NCBI GenBank assembly: GCA_004558525.1
Contig: SFCQ01000011.1
Span: 27,379-91,378 of the forward strand
Direction: 5' to 3'
DNA: 64,000 nucleotides
From: Clostridiales bacterium
GTDB lineage: Bacteria; Bacillota; Clostridia; Christensenellales; CAG-138
The first letter of the stretch is position 1, and each line of letters starts with the position of its first letter. The notes under the pieces were generated by a model. The model ran no database searches, was not told the origin of the DNA, and was given only the letters and a program-made list of their open reading frames with translations. The position numbers and the translations under genes were made by a program. Of the stretch, positions 31,819-40,410 are shown piece after piece.

Positions 31819-32592
31819 ATGCCCGACGCCATTATTCAGTATCTTATAGTATGCCCGCTCATAGGTCTGGCCGGCTTTGTTGACGCTATAGCCGGCGGCG
31901 GCGGGCTTATATCTTTGCCAGCATATATGCTGGCAGGGCTCCCTGTACACAACGCGATAGGCACGAACAAGCTAAGCTCCTCAATGGGCGCCGCGCTTTC
32001 CACCGCGCGCTTTGCAAAAAGCGGCTTTATCGAGCTTAAGTATGCGGTTCCGTGCGCTTTGGCGGCGCTTTTAGGCTCCGCAATAGGCGCGAAACTCGCC
32101 TTCTTTATACCGGACAGGACCTTTAAGCTAATAATGCTGTTCGTGCTGCCCCTTGTTGCGCTATATGTAATGAAGGGCAAGGCGCTCATGCAGGAAAACG
32201 AGCTTGAGCCGTTCGATACGGCCCATACCATGCTCATAGCCCTGCTTTCAGCCCTGTTCATAGGCATGTATGATGGCTTTTACGGCCCTGGAACAGGCAC
32301 GTTTTTGCTGCTTATGCTCACCGGCGCCGCACGCATGAAGCTCAATAATGCCGCCGGGATAACAAAGGTGATAAACCTTTCTTCAAACATTGCCGCGCTC
32401 GCTGTATATATGCTAAACGGCAGCGTGCTCTATCCGCTTGCTCTTGCGGCCGGAGTGTTCAGCATTTTGGGCAACTACCTGGGTACAAAGGTCTTTACGC
32501 AAAAAGGCAGCAAGGGCGTTAAGCCTATTATAATAATCGTGCTTGCCATATTCTTTATAAAGGTCTGTTACGAGCTTTTTACAGCCAAATAA
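31819..32592 (+). CDS. TSUP-family transporter (TauE/SafE)
   Basis: 257 residues, about eight membrane helices. 'GLAGFVDAIAGGGGLISLPAYMLAGLPVHNAIGTNKLSS' is the first conserved repeat and 'GMYDGFYGPGTGTFLLLMLTGAARMKLNNAAGITKVINLSSNIAAL' the second, both diagnostic of TauE/SafE (TSUP) proteins. Members export sulfite, sulfoacetate or other organosulfur anions. Substrate not predictable from sequence. Confidence 0.9.
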   Translation: MPDAIIQYLIVCPLIGLAGFVDAIAGGGGLISLPAYMLAGLPVHNAIGTNKLSSSMGAALSTARFAKSGFIELKYAVPCALAALLGSAIGAKLAFFIPDRTFKLIMLFVLPLVALYVMKGKALMQENELEPFDTAHTMLIALLSALFIGMYDGFYGPGTGTFLLLMLTGAARMKLNNAAGITKVINLSSNIAALAVYMLNGSVLYPLALAAGVFSILGNYLGTKVFTQKGSKGVKPIIIIVLAIFFIKVCYELFTAK

Positions 32593-32620
32593 GCGATATG
32601 CTGGCCTTCTTTCAGGCAAA

Positions 32621-32657
32621 CGCAGCCGTTGCCCTCGCTTGGCGGCTGCGCCTTTTT
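32621..32657 (+). terminator. Intrinsic terminator after TSUP gene
   Basis: CGCAGCCG (32621-32628) with CGGCTGCG (32643-32650), followed by CCTTTTTA. Confidence 0.8.
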
Positions 32658-32767
32658 ATATGCTCAGCTTTTTCCAATATAACCCAAGCTTCTTTCTGCA
32701 TAGAAATTGCCGTAAATAACAGATAATAGCGATACAACCAAAAGACGCGCAGGAGGAACAGGTAACC

Positions 32768-33316
32768 ATGAAGGCAACCGGTATCGTAAGACGAATTGAC
32801 GAGCTGGGCAGGGTAGTCATACCTAAGGAGATCAGGCGAACGCTGAGAATAAGAGAGGGCGACCCGTTAGAGATATTTACGGACCGCGAGGGCGAGGTAA
32901 TATTGAAGAAGTATTCACCAATAGGTGAGCTTGGCGATTTTGCCAAGGAATATGCCGAATCGCTTCAGCTTGCGTTCGGCACTACCGCCGCCGTATGCGA
33001 TAAGGACAACGTTATAGCCGCCTGCGGCGCATGCCGCAAGGAGCTTATAGACAAGGCAGTGTCCCAGGATATAGACGACCTTATGACAAAGCGCACCAAG
33101 ATATGCCTTTGCGCAGGCGAGGGCAGGATACCGCAGATCACCGCAGATGAAACGGCGCAATTCAGCGCGGCGGCAGTTGCGCCCATAATCTCAGCAGGCG
33201 ACCCGATAGGCGCAGTTATGCTGCTCAGCCGCGATGAGGACGCCACCATGGGCAAGGCCGAGCTTAAGGCCGTTGAAACGGCGGCCCATTTCTTGGGCAA
33301 GCAGATGGAGGATTGA
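32768..33316 (+). CDS. spoVT: Stage V sporulation protein T
   Basis: 182 residues behind GGAGGAACAGGTAACC. The N-terminal AbrB/MazE swapped-hairpin domain 'MKATGIVRRIDELGRVVIPKEIRRTLRIREGDPLEIF' is nearly invariant in SpoVT. Residues 55-182 form a GAF-like domain (FGTTAAVCDKDNVIAACG…PIISAGDPIGAVMLLSRDE). SpoVT is a forespore regulator acting under sigma-G. Good evidence that the organism makes endospores. Confidence 0.94.
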   Translation: MKATGIVRRIDELGRVVIPKEIRRTLRIREGDPLEIFTDREGEVILKKYSPIGELGDFAKEYAESLQLAFGTTAAVCDKDNVIAACGACRKELIDKAVSQDIDDLMTKRTKICLCAGEGRIPQITADETAQFSAAAVAPIISAGDPIGAVMLLSRDEDATMGKAELKAVETAAHFLGKQMED

Positions 33317-33331
33317 GCGTTTACAAAGCAA

Positions 33332-33359
33332 AGCGCCGCAGGCTCAAGCCTGCGGCGCT
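33332..33359 (+). terminator. Terminator hairpin after spoVT
   Basis: AGCGCCGCAGGC TCAA GCCTGCGGCGCT, a perfect 12-bp stem. Element E4 starts 2 nt later. A partial copy of its 3' half (TGCGGCGCTG) recurs at 33470-33479 on the far side of E4, followed by TTTAAT. Confidence 0.75.
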
Positions 33360-33361
33360 GC

Positions 33362-33470
33362 AGTCTGTCAAAAAACCCCGGGGTTGATAAGGGGCCGCGG
33401 CCCCTTATGTTCAATCCGGCTCTGACGACATGTGCGTCAGAACGGATGAAAACCCAGAGGTTTTCGTACT
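33362..33470 (-). repeat. Interspersed hairpin element, copy E4 (right half, reversed)
   Basis: Reads AGTCTGTCAAAAAACCCCGGGG … AAGGGGCCGCGGCCCCTT … CTGACG … CGTCAG … GAAAACCCAGAGGTTTTC, the reverse complement of the right part of E3/E8 (hairpins 6 to 3). The left hairpin and hairpin 2 are absent. Lies between convergent spoVT and the C39-like gene. Confidence 0.88.
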
Positions 33471-33490
33471 GCGGCGCTGTTTAATATGCT

Positions 33491-34045
33491 TTACTTTTTC
33501 CTGAACAGGCAATAGCTTGGATACCTGTTTTCACAATCCCTTGCAAGCACAGCTATGTCTACATAGCACAAATTGCCTTCCATTCTGACCTTGCCCTTGC
33601 GGCCGGGTTCATCGAATTTCCCCTCGGGAACATGCGGGTCCATTACGCATATCTCCCTTCCCTTTGCGCCGACAAGCACTATAAAATGCCCGCCGTGGGT
33701 GAATACTCCCGTCCAACCCTCTCTGTCCCCGCCGGAATTGGCTATTGCCATTCCTTCTCCATTTTGCAAAAACTGCTGCATCTTGCCGTGGTCGCATGTA
33801 AGCTCATATGTCAGGCCAAACTTTTCGCACACGGCGGGCGCGAGCAGCGTTATCTCCGTGCCGGTATTGTCCCACGCGCGGCAATCGTTTGCAAGCTTGA
33901 CCGCTTGTGCCGGTGTAAAGCTGCTGCCGGTCATATTCTCCACCACCATGCAGCAGGAGCAGAGTCCGCACCCGCTGGACGCCACCGTCCCGCCGCAATA
34001 CGGCATATCCGGATAGTCAAGCTGGCTGTAATACTTGTATGCCAT
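33491..34045 (-). CDS. C39-like cysteine peptidase family protein
   Basis: 184 residues with no signal peptide. 'YYSQLDYPDMPY' then 'SSGCGLCSCCMVVENMTG' gives the active-site Cys in the C39_2 pattern (usually GCGPTS). 'GGHFIVLVG' supplies His and 'VMDPHVPEG' the Asp. Members are papain-fold enzymes, often wall- or peptide-directed. The Cys-rich active-site loop (C-x2-C-x-C-C) is unusual. Function unknown. Confidence 0.72.
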   Translation of the reverse strand: MAYKYYSQLDYPDMPYCGGTVASSGCGLCSCCMVVENMTGSSFTPAQAVKLANDCRAWDNTGTEITLLAPAVCEKFGLTYELTCDHGKMQQFLQNGEGMAIANSGGDREGWTGVFTHGGHFIVLVGAKGREICVMDPHVPEGKFDEPGRKGKVRMEGNLCYVDIAVLARDCENRYPSYCLFRKK

Positions 34046-34249
34046 TATAAATATCTCCTTATTGTTGCTGCAATAATGATACCATCAGTTGACAATAGCG
34101 CACAAGCCCTAAAGGACTGATTTTGGGCGTTTCTTCGTTCCTGCCGCTTGAATTACCCGGTAGTTCTGCGTTTTTCGGCCTCGGCTCTGAGCGTGCGGGG
34201 TTTACTTATTACTTAGATTAAATATGGCGGTAAGCTATGCTTGCATTGC

Positions 34250-34639
34250 CTATTCGGGCAGCTTTTTGCCGCAGCGGCGGCAGTATTCGTAGCCCTTTTC
34301 AGCTTTTGCGCCGCAATATGGGCAAAAGCCGGCATCGCTGACGTCGCCGCTTGCTGGGCCTTGCTCCGCTTTGCCGTAACGCATATTGAGCGGGTCTGGC
34401 TCCTCGCCGTCCTCGGTTATGTCGTATTCGCTGTACCGGCTTTTTCCGGTGGCGTTCCTGTAGTTGTATACAGTTTGAACTATGCCTATTATTATGAACA
34501 CCAGGCCGAATAGCGGAAAGAACACGGGCGCGCCCATGTTTATGGCGAGAATAGTCCATATTATGCCTACCACAATGCTTGCTATAGAGCCAAACATGCC
34601 CATTGCGCTTTTTGCACGGCCGGGTTTTATGCTTTTCAT
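34250..34639 (-). CDS. Membrane protein with C-terminal zinc ribbon
   Basis: 129 residues. Two hydrophobic segments (FGSIASIVVGIIWTILAINM; VFFPLFGLVFIIIGIVQTVY) then a soluble tail ending in 'FCPYCGAKAEKGYEYCRRCGKKLPE', a C-x2-C…C-x2-C zinc ribbon. Translationally coupled (4-base overlap) to the dCMP deaminase gene upstream. No specific function known. Confidence 0.75.
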   Translation of the reverse strand: MKSIKPGRAKSAMGMFGSIASIVVGIIWTILAINMGAPVFFPLFGLVFIIIGIVQTVYNYRNATGKSRYSEYDITEDGEEPDPLNMRYGKAEQGPASGDVSDAGFCPYCGAKAEKGYEYCRRCGKKLPE

Positions 34640-35106
34640 TTTTCTTCCTCCTCCTCGTAACGCTCTATATCGACCCCGGCCATTTCAAACATCTGCATGG
34701 CAAACTCGTCGGGATAGCCTTCGCCGTAAACGACCCTTTTTATGCCGGAATTGACTATCATCTTTGCGCATATGACGCAGGGCTGGTGCGTGCAGTAAAG
34801 CGTTGCACCCTCTATGGATACGCCAAGCTTTGCCGCCTGTATTATGGCGTTCTGCTCGGCATGTATGGCATAGCAAAGCTCGTGCCGTGTGCCTGAGGGT
34901 ATATTGAGCTTGCGCCGCATGCACTCGCCGCGCTCGGCACAGCTCTTTACCCCGGCGGGCGCCCCGTTGTAGCCGGTAGTCAATATACGCTTGTTCTTTA
35001 CTATTACCGCGCCTATCCTGCGGTTCTCCTGATAACAGCTCGCCCATTGCGCTATAGTTCCAGCAAGCTGCATAAAACGCCTGTCCCATTTGTCAAAGCG
35101 CTGCAT
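34636..35106 (-). CDS. Deoxycytidylate (dCMP) deaminase family protein
   Basis: 156 residues. Zinc site: 'CYAIHAEQNAIIQAA' (H-A-E) and 'HQPCVICAKMIVNSG' (P-C-x2-C), as in dCMP deaminases, with 'TGYNGAPAGVKSCAERGEC' substrate loop. Converts dCMP to dUMP, feeding thymidylate synthesis. ComEB-like proteins share the fold, but no competence genes are near. First gene of a two-gene unit. Confidence 0.9.
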   Translation of the reverse strand: MQRFDKWDRRFMQLAGTIAQWASCYQENRRIGAVIVKNKRILTTGYNGAPAGVKSCAERGECMRRKLNIPSGTRHELCYAIHAEQNAIIQAAKLGVSIEGATLYCTHQPCVICAKMIVNSGIKRVVYGEGYPDEFAMQMFEMAGVDIERYEEEEEK

Positions 35107-35226
35107 AATGCCGCCCCCTTTTGCAGATGATATGGTGGTGATATATTAGTATAGCATGGCTTTGCCTCACAATTAAACGGTATTTTCGCATAAATGGGGA
35201 GTAATTGTGAAATGTGAGCTTTGCCC

Positions 35227-35255
35227 TTGAATTGAGCGCTGTGTTGGGGTATTAT
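35227..35255 (+). promoter_or_regulatory. Promoter of groESL
   Basis: TTGAAT (35227-35232), 17-bp spacer, TATTAT (35250-35255). The CIRCE operator begins 12 nt downstream, covering the start of transcription. Confidence 0.65.
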
Positions 35256-35266
35256 AACAATCGTGG

Positions 35267-35293
35267 TTAGCACTCAACGAGTGCGAGTGCTAA
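35267..35293 (+). promoter_or_regulatory. CIRCE operator (HrcA binding site)
   Basis: TTAGCACTC – 9 bp – GAGTGCTAA, a perfect match to the CIRCE consensus. HrcA binds here to repress groESL at normal temperature. The hrcA gene itself is not in the window. Confidence 0.96.
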
Positions 35294-35340
35294 CAAACAG
35301 GACAGCAATAAATGATATATACATAAGGAGGCATTTGACC

Positions 35341-35625
35341 ATGAAACTCAAACCCTTAGCTGACAGGGTAGTGCTGAAAAGCGCAGAAGCTGAAGAGACC
35401 ACGAAAAGCGGCATAATCCTTACGGGCAGCGCCAAGGAAAAACCGGTAGTAAGCGAAGTTATAGCCGTAGGTCCCGGCGGCATGGTAGATGGAAAAGAGA
35501 TAAAGATGTATGTTAAGACCGGCGACAAGGTGATATTCTCCAAGTATGCCGGAACCGAAGTGAAGCTTGACGGCGAAGAGTACGTAGTAGTCCGCCAGAG
35601 CGATATACTTGCTATAGTAGAATAA
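35341..35625 (+). CDS. groES: Co-chaperonin GroES
   Basis: Start ATG 35341 (MKLKPLADRVVLKSAEAEETTKSGIILTGSAKEKP) behind AAGGAGG; the upstream open frame runs through CIRCE and is not coding. 94 residues, standard length, with the mobile loop 'EETTKSGIIL'. Heptameric lid of GroEL. Followed 17 nt later by groEL. Confidence 0.97.
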   Translation: MKLKPLADRVVLKSAEAEETTKSGIILTGSAKEKPVVSEVIAVGPGGMVDGKEIKMYVKTGDKVIFSKYAGTEVKLDGEEYVVVRQSDILAIVE

Positions 35626-35642
35626 TCAGGAGGAAAACAACA

Positions 35643-37274
35643 ATGGCAAAACAGCTTAAATATGGCGAAGAAGCCCGCCGCGCCCTTGAAAGCGGCATGA
35701 ATCAGCTTGCAAACACCGTCAAGATAACGCTTGGACCAAAGGGTCGCAATGTTGTGCTTGACAAGAAATACGGCGCGCCGCTGATCACTAACGACGGCGT
35801 GACCATAGCCAAGGAAATAGAGCTTGAGGATCCGTTTGAAAACATGGGTGCCCAGCTTGTGCGCGAAGTTGCCACCAAGACCAACGACGTCGCTGGCGAC
35901 GGTACCACCACCGCTACCCTGCTTGCCCAGGCCATAGTGCGCGAGGGCATGAAGAACGTTGCCGCCGGCGCTAACCCCATGGGCATCAAGCGCGGCATAG
36001 AGGCTGCCGTGGAGGAGGCTGTTGCCGGCCTTAAGAAGATATCAAAGCCCGTTGAGAACAAGCAGGCCATAGCTCAGGTAGCCAGCATCTCCGCAGGCGA
36101 TGATAAGGTCGGCACGCTCATAAGCGACGCCATGGAAAAGGTAGGTAACGACGGCGTTATCACCATAGAGGAATCCAAGACCATGAAGACCGAGCTCAAC
36201 GTTGTTGAAGGTATGCAGTTCGATCGCGGCTATGCTTCCGCCTATATGGTGACCGATACCGACAAGATGGAGGCCGTGCTTGACAATCCTTACATTCTTA
36301 TCACCGAAAAGAAGATAAGCAATATCCAGGAGATACTGCCCATTCTCGAAGCCGTTGTGCAGCAGGGCCGCAAGCTCCTCATAATCGCTGAGGATGTTGA
36401 AGGCGAAGCGCTCGCTACCCTGGTAGTGAATAAGCTGCGCGGCACGTTCACCTGCGTTGCCGTTAAGGCCCCCGGCTTTGGCGACAGGCGCAAGGCCATG
36501 CTGCAGGATATCGCCGTGCTGACCGGCGGTCAGGTGATAAGCGAAGAGCTTGGCATGGAGCTTAAGGAGACCACCGTTGACCAGCTCGGTACAGCCCGTC
36601 AGGTAAAGGTCGATAAGGAGAACACCACCATAGTTGAAGGCGCCGGCGACCCGAGCGAGATCAAGGCCCGCATCAGCTCCATCCGCGCCCAGATAGAGGA
36701 GACTACTTCCGAGTATGACAAGGAAAAGCTGCAGGAGCGCCTTGCCAAGCTCGCAGGCGGCGTGGCCGTTATAGCCGTTGGCGCCGCTACCGAGGTAGAG
36801 ATGAAGGAGTTCAAGCTCCGCATTGAGGACGCTCTCAACGCGACCCGTGCCGCTGTTGAAGAAGGTATCGTCCCTGGCGGCGGCGTTGCCCTGCTCAACG
36901 TAATACCCGCCGTAAAGGCTCTTGCTACCAAGGCTGAGGGCGACTATAAGACCGGTATAAACATCGTTGTGCGCGCTCTTGAGGAGCCTGTACGTCAGAT
37001 AGCCATAAATGCCGGTGTGGACGGCAGCGTTGTTGTGGAAAATGTAAAGCGCTCCAAGAAGGCCGGCTACGGCTACGATGCCAAGGTGGATGAATACGGC
37101 ATCATGACCGATCGCGGCATAATCGATCCTACCAAGGTGACGAGAAGCGCTCTGCAGAATGCCGCAAGCATCGCCGCAATGGTACTTACTACCGAGAGCC
37201 TCGTGTGCGATATCCCCGCTCCCGAGCCTGCAGCACCTGCGGCCGGCAATGCGGGCATGGGCGGCATGTACTAA
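35643..37274 (+). CDS. groEL: Chaperonin GroEL
   Basis: 543 residues. ATP-binding 'LGPKGRNVVLDK' and 'DGTTTATLLAQ' (D-G-T-T-T), apical domain in the middle, and the GGM-type tail 'AAGNAGMGGMY'. Folds client proteins in the cytosol with GroES. In one operon with groES under CIRCE/HrcA. Confidence 0.98.
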   Translation: MAKQLKYGEEARRALESGMNQLANTVKITLGPKGRNVVLDKKYGAPLITNDGVTIAKEIELEDPFENMGAQLVREVATKTNDVAGDGTTTATLLAQAIVREGMKNVAAGANPMGIKRGIEAAVEEAVAGLKKISKPVENKQAIAQVASISAGDDKVGTLISDAMEKVGNDGVITIEESKTMKTELNVVEGMQFDRGYASAYMVTDTDKMEAVLDNPYILITEKKISNIQEILPILEAVVQQGRKLLIIAEDVEGEALATLVVNKLRGTFTCVAVKAPGFGDRRKAMLQDIAVLTGGQVISEELGMELKETTVDQLGTARQVKVDKENTTIVEGAGDPSEIKARISSIRAQIEETTSEYDKEKLQERLAKLAGGVAVIAVGAATEVEMKEFKLRIEDALNATRAAVEEGIVPGGGVALLNVIPAVKALATKAEGDYKTGINIVVRALEEPVRQIAINAGVDGSVVVENVKRSKKAGYGYDAKVDEYGIMTDRGIIDPTKVTRSALQNAASIAAMVLTTESLVCDIPAPEPAAPAAGNAGMGGMY

Positions 37275-37305
37275 GCCTAAATGCGTTTTAACATCAGGGT
37301 AGGTC

Positions 37306-37321
37306 TTAGGGCCTGCCCTTT
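37306..37321 (+). terminator. Hairpin after groEL
   Basis: AGGGTAGG … CCTGCCCT with TTAGGG in the loop region, then TTTC. Element E5 begins about 2 nt later and adds a stronger hairpin. Confidence 0.6.
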
Positions 37322-37323
37322 CA

Positions 37324-37416
37324 GCGTGTCGAAAAAGTGGCTATACGCCACTTTTTCGAGTATTACGGGTTTTGCCTCCCGCTCATGCTCACGGGCGGCA
37401 AAAGTCGAGAAATACT
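37324..37416 (+). repeat. Interspersed hairpin element, copy E5 (left half)
   Basis: AGCGTGTCGAAAAAGTGGC TATAC GCCACTTTTTCGAG, then GGGTTTTGCC … GGCAAAA and GTCGAGAAATAC: hairpins 1 and 2 of the family, then the match stops. Compensating base pairs keep stem 1 perfect. Between convergent groEL and cyclophilin genes. Confidence 0.86.
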
Positions 37417-37458
37417 AGATCCGTATGCCGAACAGGCTATAAACGCAGATAGTATTTT

Positions 37459-38091
37459 TTATGCCTCTTTTATGGTTATGCTGTTTATAAGCGGCTGCTC
37501 TTCGGCGGGGATGGTGCCGTTGTTGTCTATGGGCTTTGCGGCCTCGCATACGGCGTCAACAACGTCAATGCCTTCCGTAACGTAGCCGAACACCGCGTAT
37601 TGACCGTCAAGCCCGGGGCAGTCCTGATGCACTATAAAGAACTGGCTGCTTGCGCTGTCCATATCCATAGCTCTTGCCATGGATATAGCTCCCCTTGTGT
37701 GGGAAAGGCTGTTCTCAAAGCCGTTTGCGGAAAACTCGCCCTTTATGGTCTTGCCGCTGCCTCCTGTGCCGTTGCCCTCAGGGTCGCCGCCCTGCATCAT
37801 GAAGCCTGCCATTATCCTGTGGAAGGTCAGCCCATCATAGAAGCCGTTTTGGGCAAGCTCGACAAAGTTGGCCACGCTTTCCGGCGCATCGTTGCCGTAA
37901 AGTGCAGCGGTTATCACGCCGTATCCGTCAATGTCTATCGTGGCATAGTGGGTGATGACGCCTTTTTCATCAGAAGGTTTAGCTGCGTCCGCAGAGCCGG
38001 CCTGCTCGGGTTCGGCGGTAAGAGAGCATGCGCAAAGCATAATCAGCGCAAGGCATATGGCGAGCGTGGCGAAAAGCCTGTTTTTTATCAT
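37459..38091 (-). CDS. Cyclophilin-type peptidyl-prolyl isomerase, lipoprotein
   Basis: 210 residues. Lipoprotein signal 'ATLAICLALIMLCAC'. Cyclophilin core: 'FVELAQNGFYDGLTFHRIMAGFMMQGGDPEGNGTGGSG' (active-site Arg in FHRI), 'GAISMARAMDMDSASSQFFIV', 'LDGQYAVFGYV'. Speeds proline cis-trans isomerisation in secreted proteins outside the membrane. Confidence 0.93.
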   Translation of the reverse strand: MIKNRLFATLAICLALIMLCACSLTAEPEQAGSADAAKPSDEKGVITHYATIDIDGYGVITAALYGNDAPESVANFVELAQNGFYDGLTFHRIMAGFMMQGGDPEGNGTGGSGKTIKGEFSANGFENSLSHTRGAISMARAMDMDSASSQFFIVHQDCPGLDGQYAVFGYVTEGIDVVDAVCEAAKPIDNNGTIPAEEQPLINSITIKEA

Positions 38092-38122
38092 AATAGTCTC
38101 CTTTATTCAGCGTTGTTAGTAA

Positions 38123-38190
38123 ATGATAAAATGCGCGGCGGGCGTTGTCAATAGCCATGTATTGACGGGCGCGGCATGCGCGGGTAAAAT
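38123..38190. promoter_or_regulatory. Divergent promoters: cyclophilin (-) and MBL hydrolase (+)
   Basis: - strand: TTGACA (38146-38151), 17 bp, TATCAT (38123-38128). + strand: TTGACG (38162-38167), 17 bp, TAAAAT (38185-38190). The two are back to back without overlap. Confidence 0.68.
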
Positions 38191-38265
38191 TATACATGGC
38201 TGTAAGCGATAGGCTTGCGGACTACTTAAGATAAGCAGCTCATTATGATAGGAACTAACACTAAT

Positions 38266-39051
38266 ATGCGCTTTTGTCCCGTGTTCAGCGGCAGCTCCGG
38301 CAATATGCTGTTTGTTGAGGGCGGGGGAGCAAGGGTGCTTATAGATTGCGGCTTTGCCGGCTCCGCCGCGGCAAAGGCTATGGACTCGATAGGCGCGCCG
38401 TTAAGCTCCATTGACGCGCTGCTCGTTACGCATGACCATATCGACCATACAAAGGGCGTTGGCGTGCTGTGCAGGAAGCACCATATACCGGTATATGCAA
38501 ACGAGGGCACGTTTCGGGCTATGTCGGCCGCCGTTGGCAAGCTGCCAGGCGAGCTTGTGCGCGTATTTGAGAGTGGCCGTGACTTTTTTATAAGGGAGCT
38601 TAACGTGCTGAGCATACCAATACCGCATGATGCCGCCGAGCCTGTTGGCTTTGCGTTGAGCGCGGGCGGCAAGCGCGTTACCGTGCTTACCGACATAGGC
38701 CATTTTGACGAAAGGCTGCTTTCCTGTGCCGCAGGAAGCTCGCTTGTGATGCTTGAGGCCAACCATGATGTGGACATGCTTTCCGTCGGGGCATATCCGT
38801 ACCCATTAAAAAGGAGGATACTTGGCGAATACGGGCATCTTTCCAACGATTCCTGTGCCGCCGCGCTAATAAAGCTGTATTCTACCGGCGTAAGGAGGGC
38901 GGTGCTTGGGCATTTGAGCGAGCATAACAACTATGAGCAGCTTGCGCTTGAGACCGTGCGCCAGGCGTTGAGGGCTGCGGATATACCGGACGAGGATTTT
39001 GAGCTGAGCATAGCGCACCGCGGCAGGGTGGGCGAGATGTACGAGGTGTGA
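38266..39051 (+). CDS. MBL-fold hydrolase (YycJ/WalJ-like)
   Basis: Start taken at ATG 38266 (MRFCPVFSGSSGNMLFVEG), where the family begins; an in-frame ATG at 38245 is possible. 261 residues. Metal site 'VTHDHIDHTKGV' (H-x-H-x-D-H), then 'LTDIGHF' and 'LGHLSEHNN'. WalJ-type exonuclease-like enzymes are tied to the WalRK cell-wall/chromosome circuit and are typically next to rlmH, as here. Confidence 0.87.
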   Translation: MRFCPVFSGSSGNMLFVEGGGARVLIDCGFAGSAAAKAMDSIGAPLSSIDALLVTHDHIDHTKGVGVLCRKHHIPVYANEGTFRAMSAAVGKLPGELVRVFESGRDFFIRELNVLSIPIPHDAAEPVGFALSAGGKRVTVLTDIGHFDERLLSCAAGSSLVMLEANHDVDMLSVGAYPYPLKRRILGEYGHLSNDSCAAALIKLYSTGVRRAVLGHLSEHNNYEQLALETVRQALRAADIPDEDFELSIAHRGRVGEMYEV

Positions 39052-39052
39052 T

Positions 39053-39532
39053 ATGAATATACGCATAATATGCGTTGGCAAAATAAAAGAGAGCTTTTAT
39101 AGGGAAGCCGCAGCGGAGCTTATCAAGCGTATTGGCCGCTATGCCGATAGCGAGATAATAGAAGTAGCCGAGGAAAAAGCGCCGGAAGGCTTAAGCGAAG
39201 CCGGCAAGCAGCAGATAATCGATACAGAGGGCGAAAGGCTGCTTTCCAAAATAGACGAGCGGGATCATGTTATAGCGCTGTGCATAGACGGAAAGAAGCT
39301 GCCAAGCGTTGCGTTTTCCCAGTATATACATAAGATGATGCTCGGCGGCAAAAGCCGTATCGCGTTTGTGATAGGCGGCTCGCTCGGGCTGAGCAGGGCG
39401 GTAACGAACAGGGCGGAGCTAAAGCTTTCTTTTTCAGATATGACGTTTCCGCATCAGCTTTTCAGGATAATGCTGCTTGAGCAGATATACAGGGCGTTCA
39501 AGATAATCAACAACGAGCCGTATCATAAATAA
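39053..39532 (+). CDS. rlmH: 23S rRNA pseudouridine(1915) N3-methyltransferase RlmH
   Basis: 159 residues starting 1 base after the MBL stop. SPOUT methyltransferase: 'FVIGGSLGLSRAV' SAM-binding knot, 'LSFSDMTFPHQLFRIMLLEQIYRAFKIINNEPYHK' C-terminus, which is diagnostic for RlmH. Methylates pseudouridine 1915 in the decoding region of assembled 70S ribosomes. Length is standard. Confidence 0.97.
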   Translation: MNIRIICVGKIKESFYREAAAELIKRIGRYADSEIIEVAEEKAPEGLSEAGKQQIIDTEGERLLSKIDERDHVIALCIDGKKLPSVAFSQYIHKMMLGGKSRIAFVIGGSLGLSRAVTNRAELKLSFSDMTFPHQLFRIMLLEQIYRAFKIINNEPYHK

Positions 39533-39546
39533 AACAAGGGCCCTGC

Positions 39547-39630
39547 GGGTTTTGCCGTCCGGGAGCGTGAGCGAGAGGCAAAACCTGTGAAAACTCGAAA
39601 AAGTGGCGCTTAGCCACTTTTTCGACACTC
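39547..39630 (-). repeat. Interspersed hairpin element, copy E6 (left half, reversed)
   Basis: GGGTTTTGCC … GGCAAAACC, then ACTCGAAAAAGTGGC GCTTA GCCACTTTTTCGACACT: hairpins 2 and 1 on the - strand. Flanked by copies of an AAGGGCCCTGCGG-type sequence (39536-39548 and 39633-39645), again a small duplicated hairpin. Between convergent rlmH and the papain-fold gene. Confidence 0.86.
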
Positions 39631-39665
39631 GTAAGGCCCTGCGGCCCTGATCATATCCGCAAAAA

Positions 39666-40313
39666 CTATCCTGCGATCATGCGCCTGCGCCTTGAGCGCT
39701 TTAATAGGCTGCTCAAAAGCAGCATAAGATCCTTTGTCGCGGCTATAAGGCCCTTGCGGTCATAGTAATCGTCGTTTTCAGGCGGAGTAATGGAATATTT
39801 TTCTATAAGCTCGTTAAGACCGCCTTCATAGACCGTGTATTCGGAAAGCCTTTTCTCAAGCTCGCCTATGTTCCTGATATCATCCATGCCTATAACGTAT
39901 GAGGCAAAGCTAACGCAGGTGTACGCGTCCCTGAGCCGGCATCTTTTGCCAAAGGGAAGCACGATGGCGTCAAAAAGATTGTATATAAGCTCATCGCTTC
40001 TTGATATGCTGTCCTCAAGCCTTGCTTTTGCGCCGGCATATTCGCTTTCATCAAACTGCACGCGGCATAGCTTTATAGGCACATCTTTGCTGCGTATTAT
40101 ATAGTGTACCGGATACTCCCTGACGAATCCTCCGGAAAAGGGCGAATCATGCCTTTTTCTCGAAAAGGCATACATCGTATAAAGCTTTTCATCAAGCGAA
40201 AGCGCAACGTGAGAATAGCGGCTGTCCCTTAAGAATATTCTTATAAAGCGGCCGATCCTGGTGTTTTGCCTTGAAAAAAGCACATACATGCAGCGTGTGG
40301 AGTTGGTTTCCAT
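39666..40313 (-). CDS. Papain-fold (permuted NlpC/P60-like) protein
   Basis: 215 residues from ATG 40313 (a GTG 9 bases upstream is possible). 'RYSHVALSLDEKLYTMYAF' carries a likely His, and 'RDAYTCVSFASYVIG' a likely Cys, in the H-before-C order of permuted YiiX/YebB-type NlpC/P60 enzymes. No signal peptide; the C-terminus is strongly basic (KRSRRRRM). Possible membrane- or lipid-associated hydrolase. Function unknown. Confidence 0.6.
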   Translation of the reverse strand: METNSTRCMYVLFSRQNTRIGRFIRIFLRDSRYSHVALSLDEKLYTMYAFSRKRHDSPFSGGFVREYPVHYIIRSKDVPIKLCRVQFDESEYAGAKARLEDSISRSDELIYNLFDAIVLPFGKRCRLRDAYTCVSFASYVIGMDDIRNIGELEKRLSEYTVYEGGLNELIEKYSITPPENDDYYDRKGLIAATKDLMLLLSSLLKRSRRRRMIAG

Positions 40314-40410
40314 ATCTCTCACTACCTTTTATTAAAGCTTTGGTTATAGCATTATTATAACCTAATCATAGCGCTATTATAAGTTCAGCGCGTTATTTTG
40401 TTTCGGGCCG

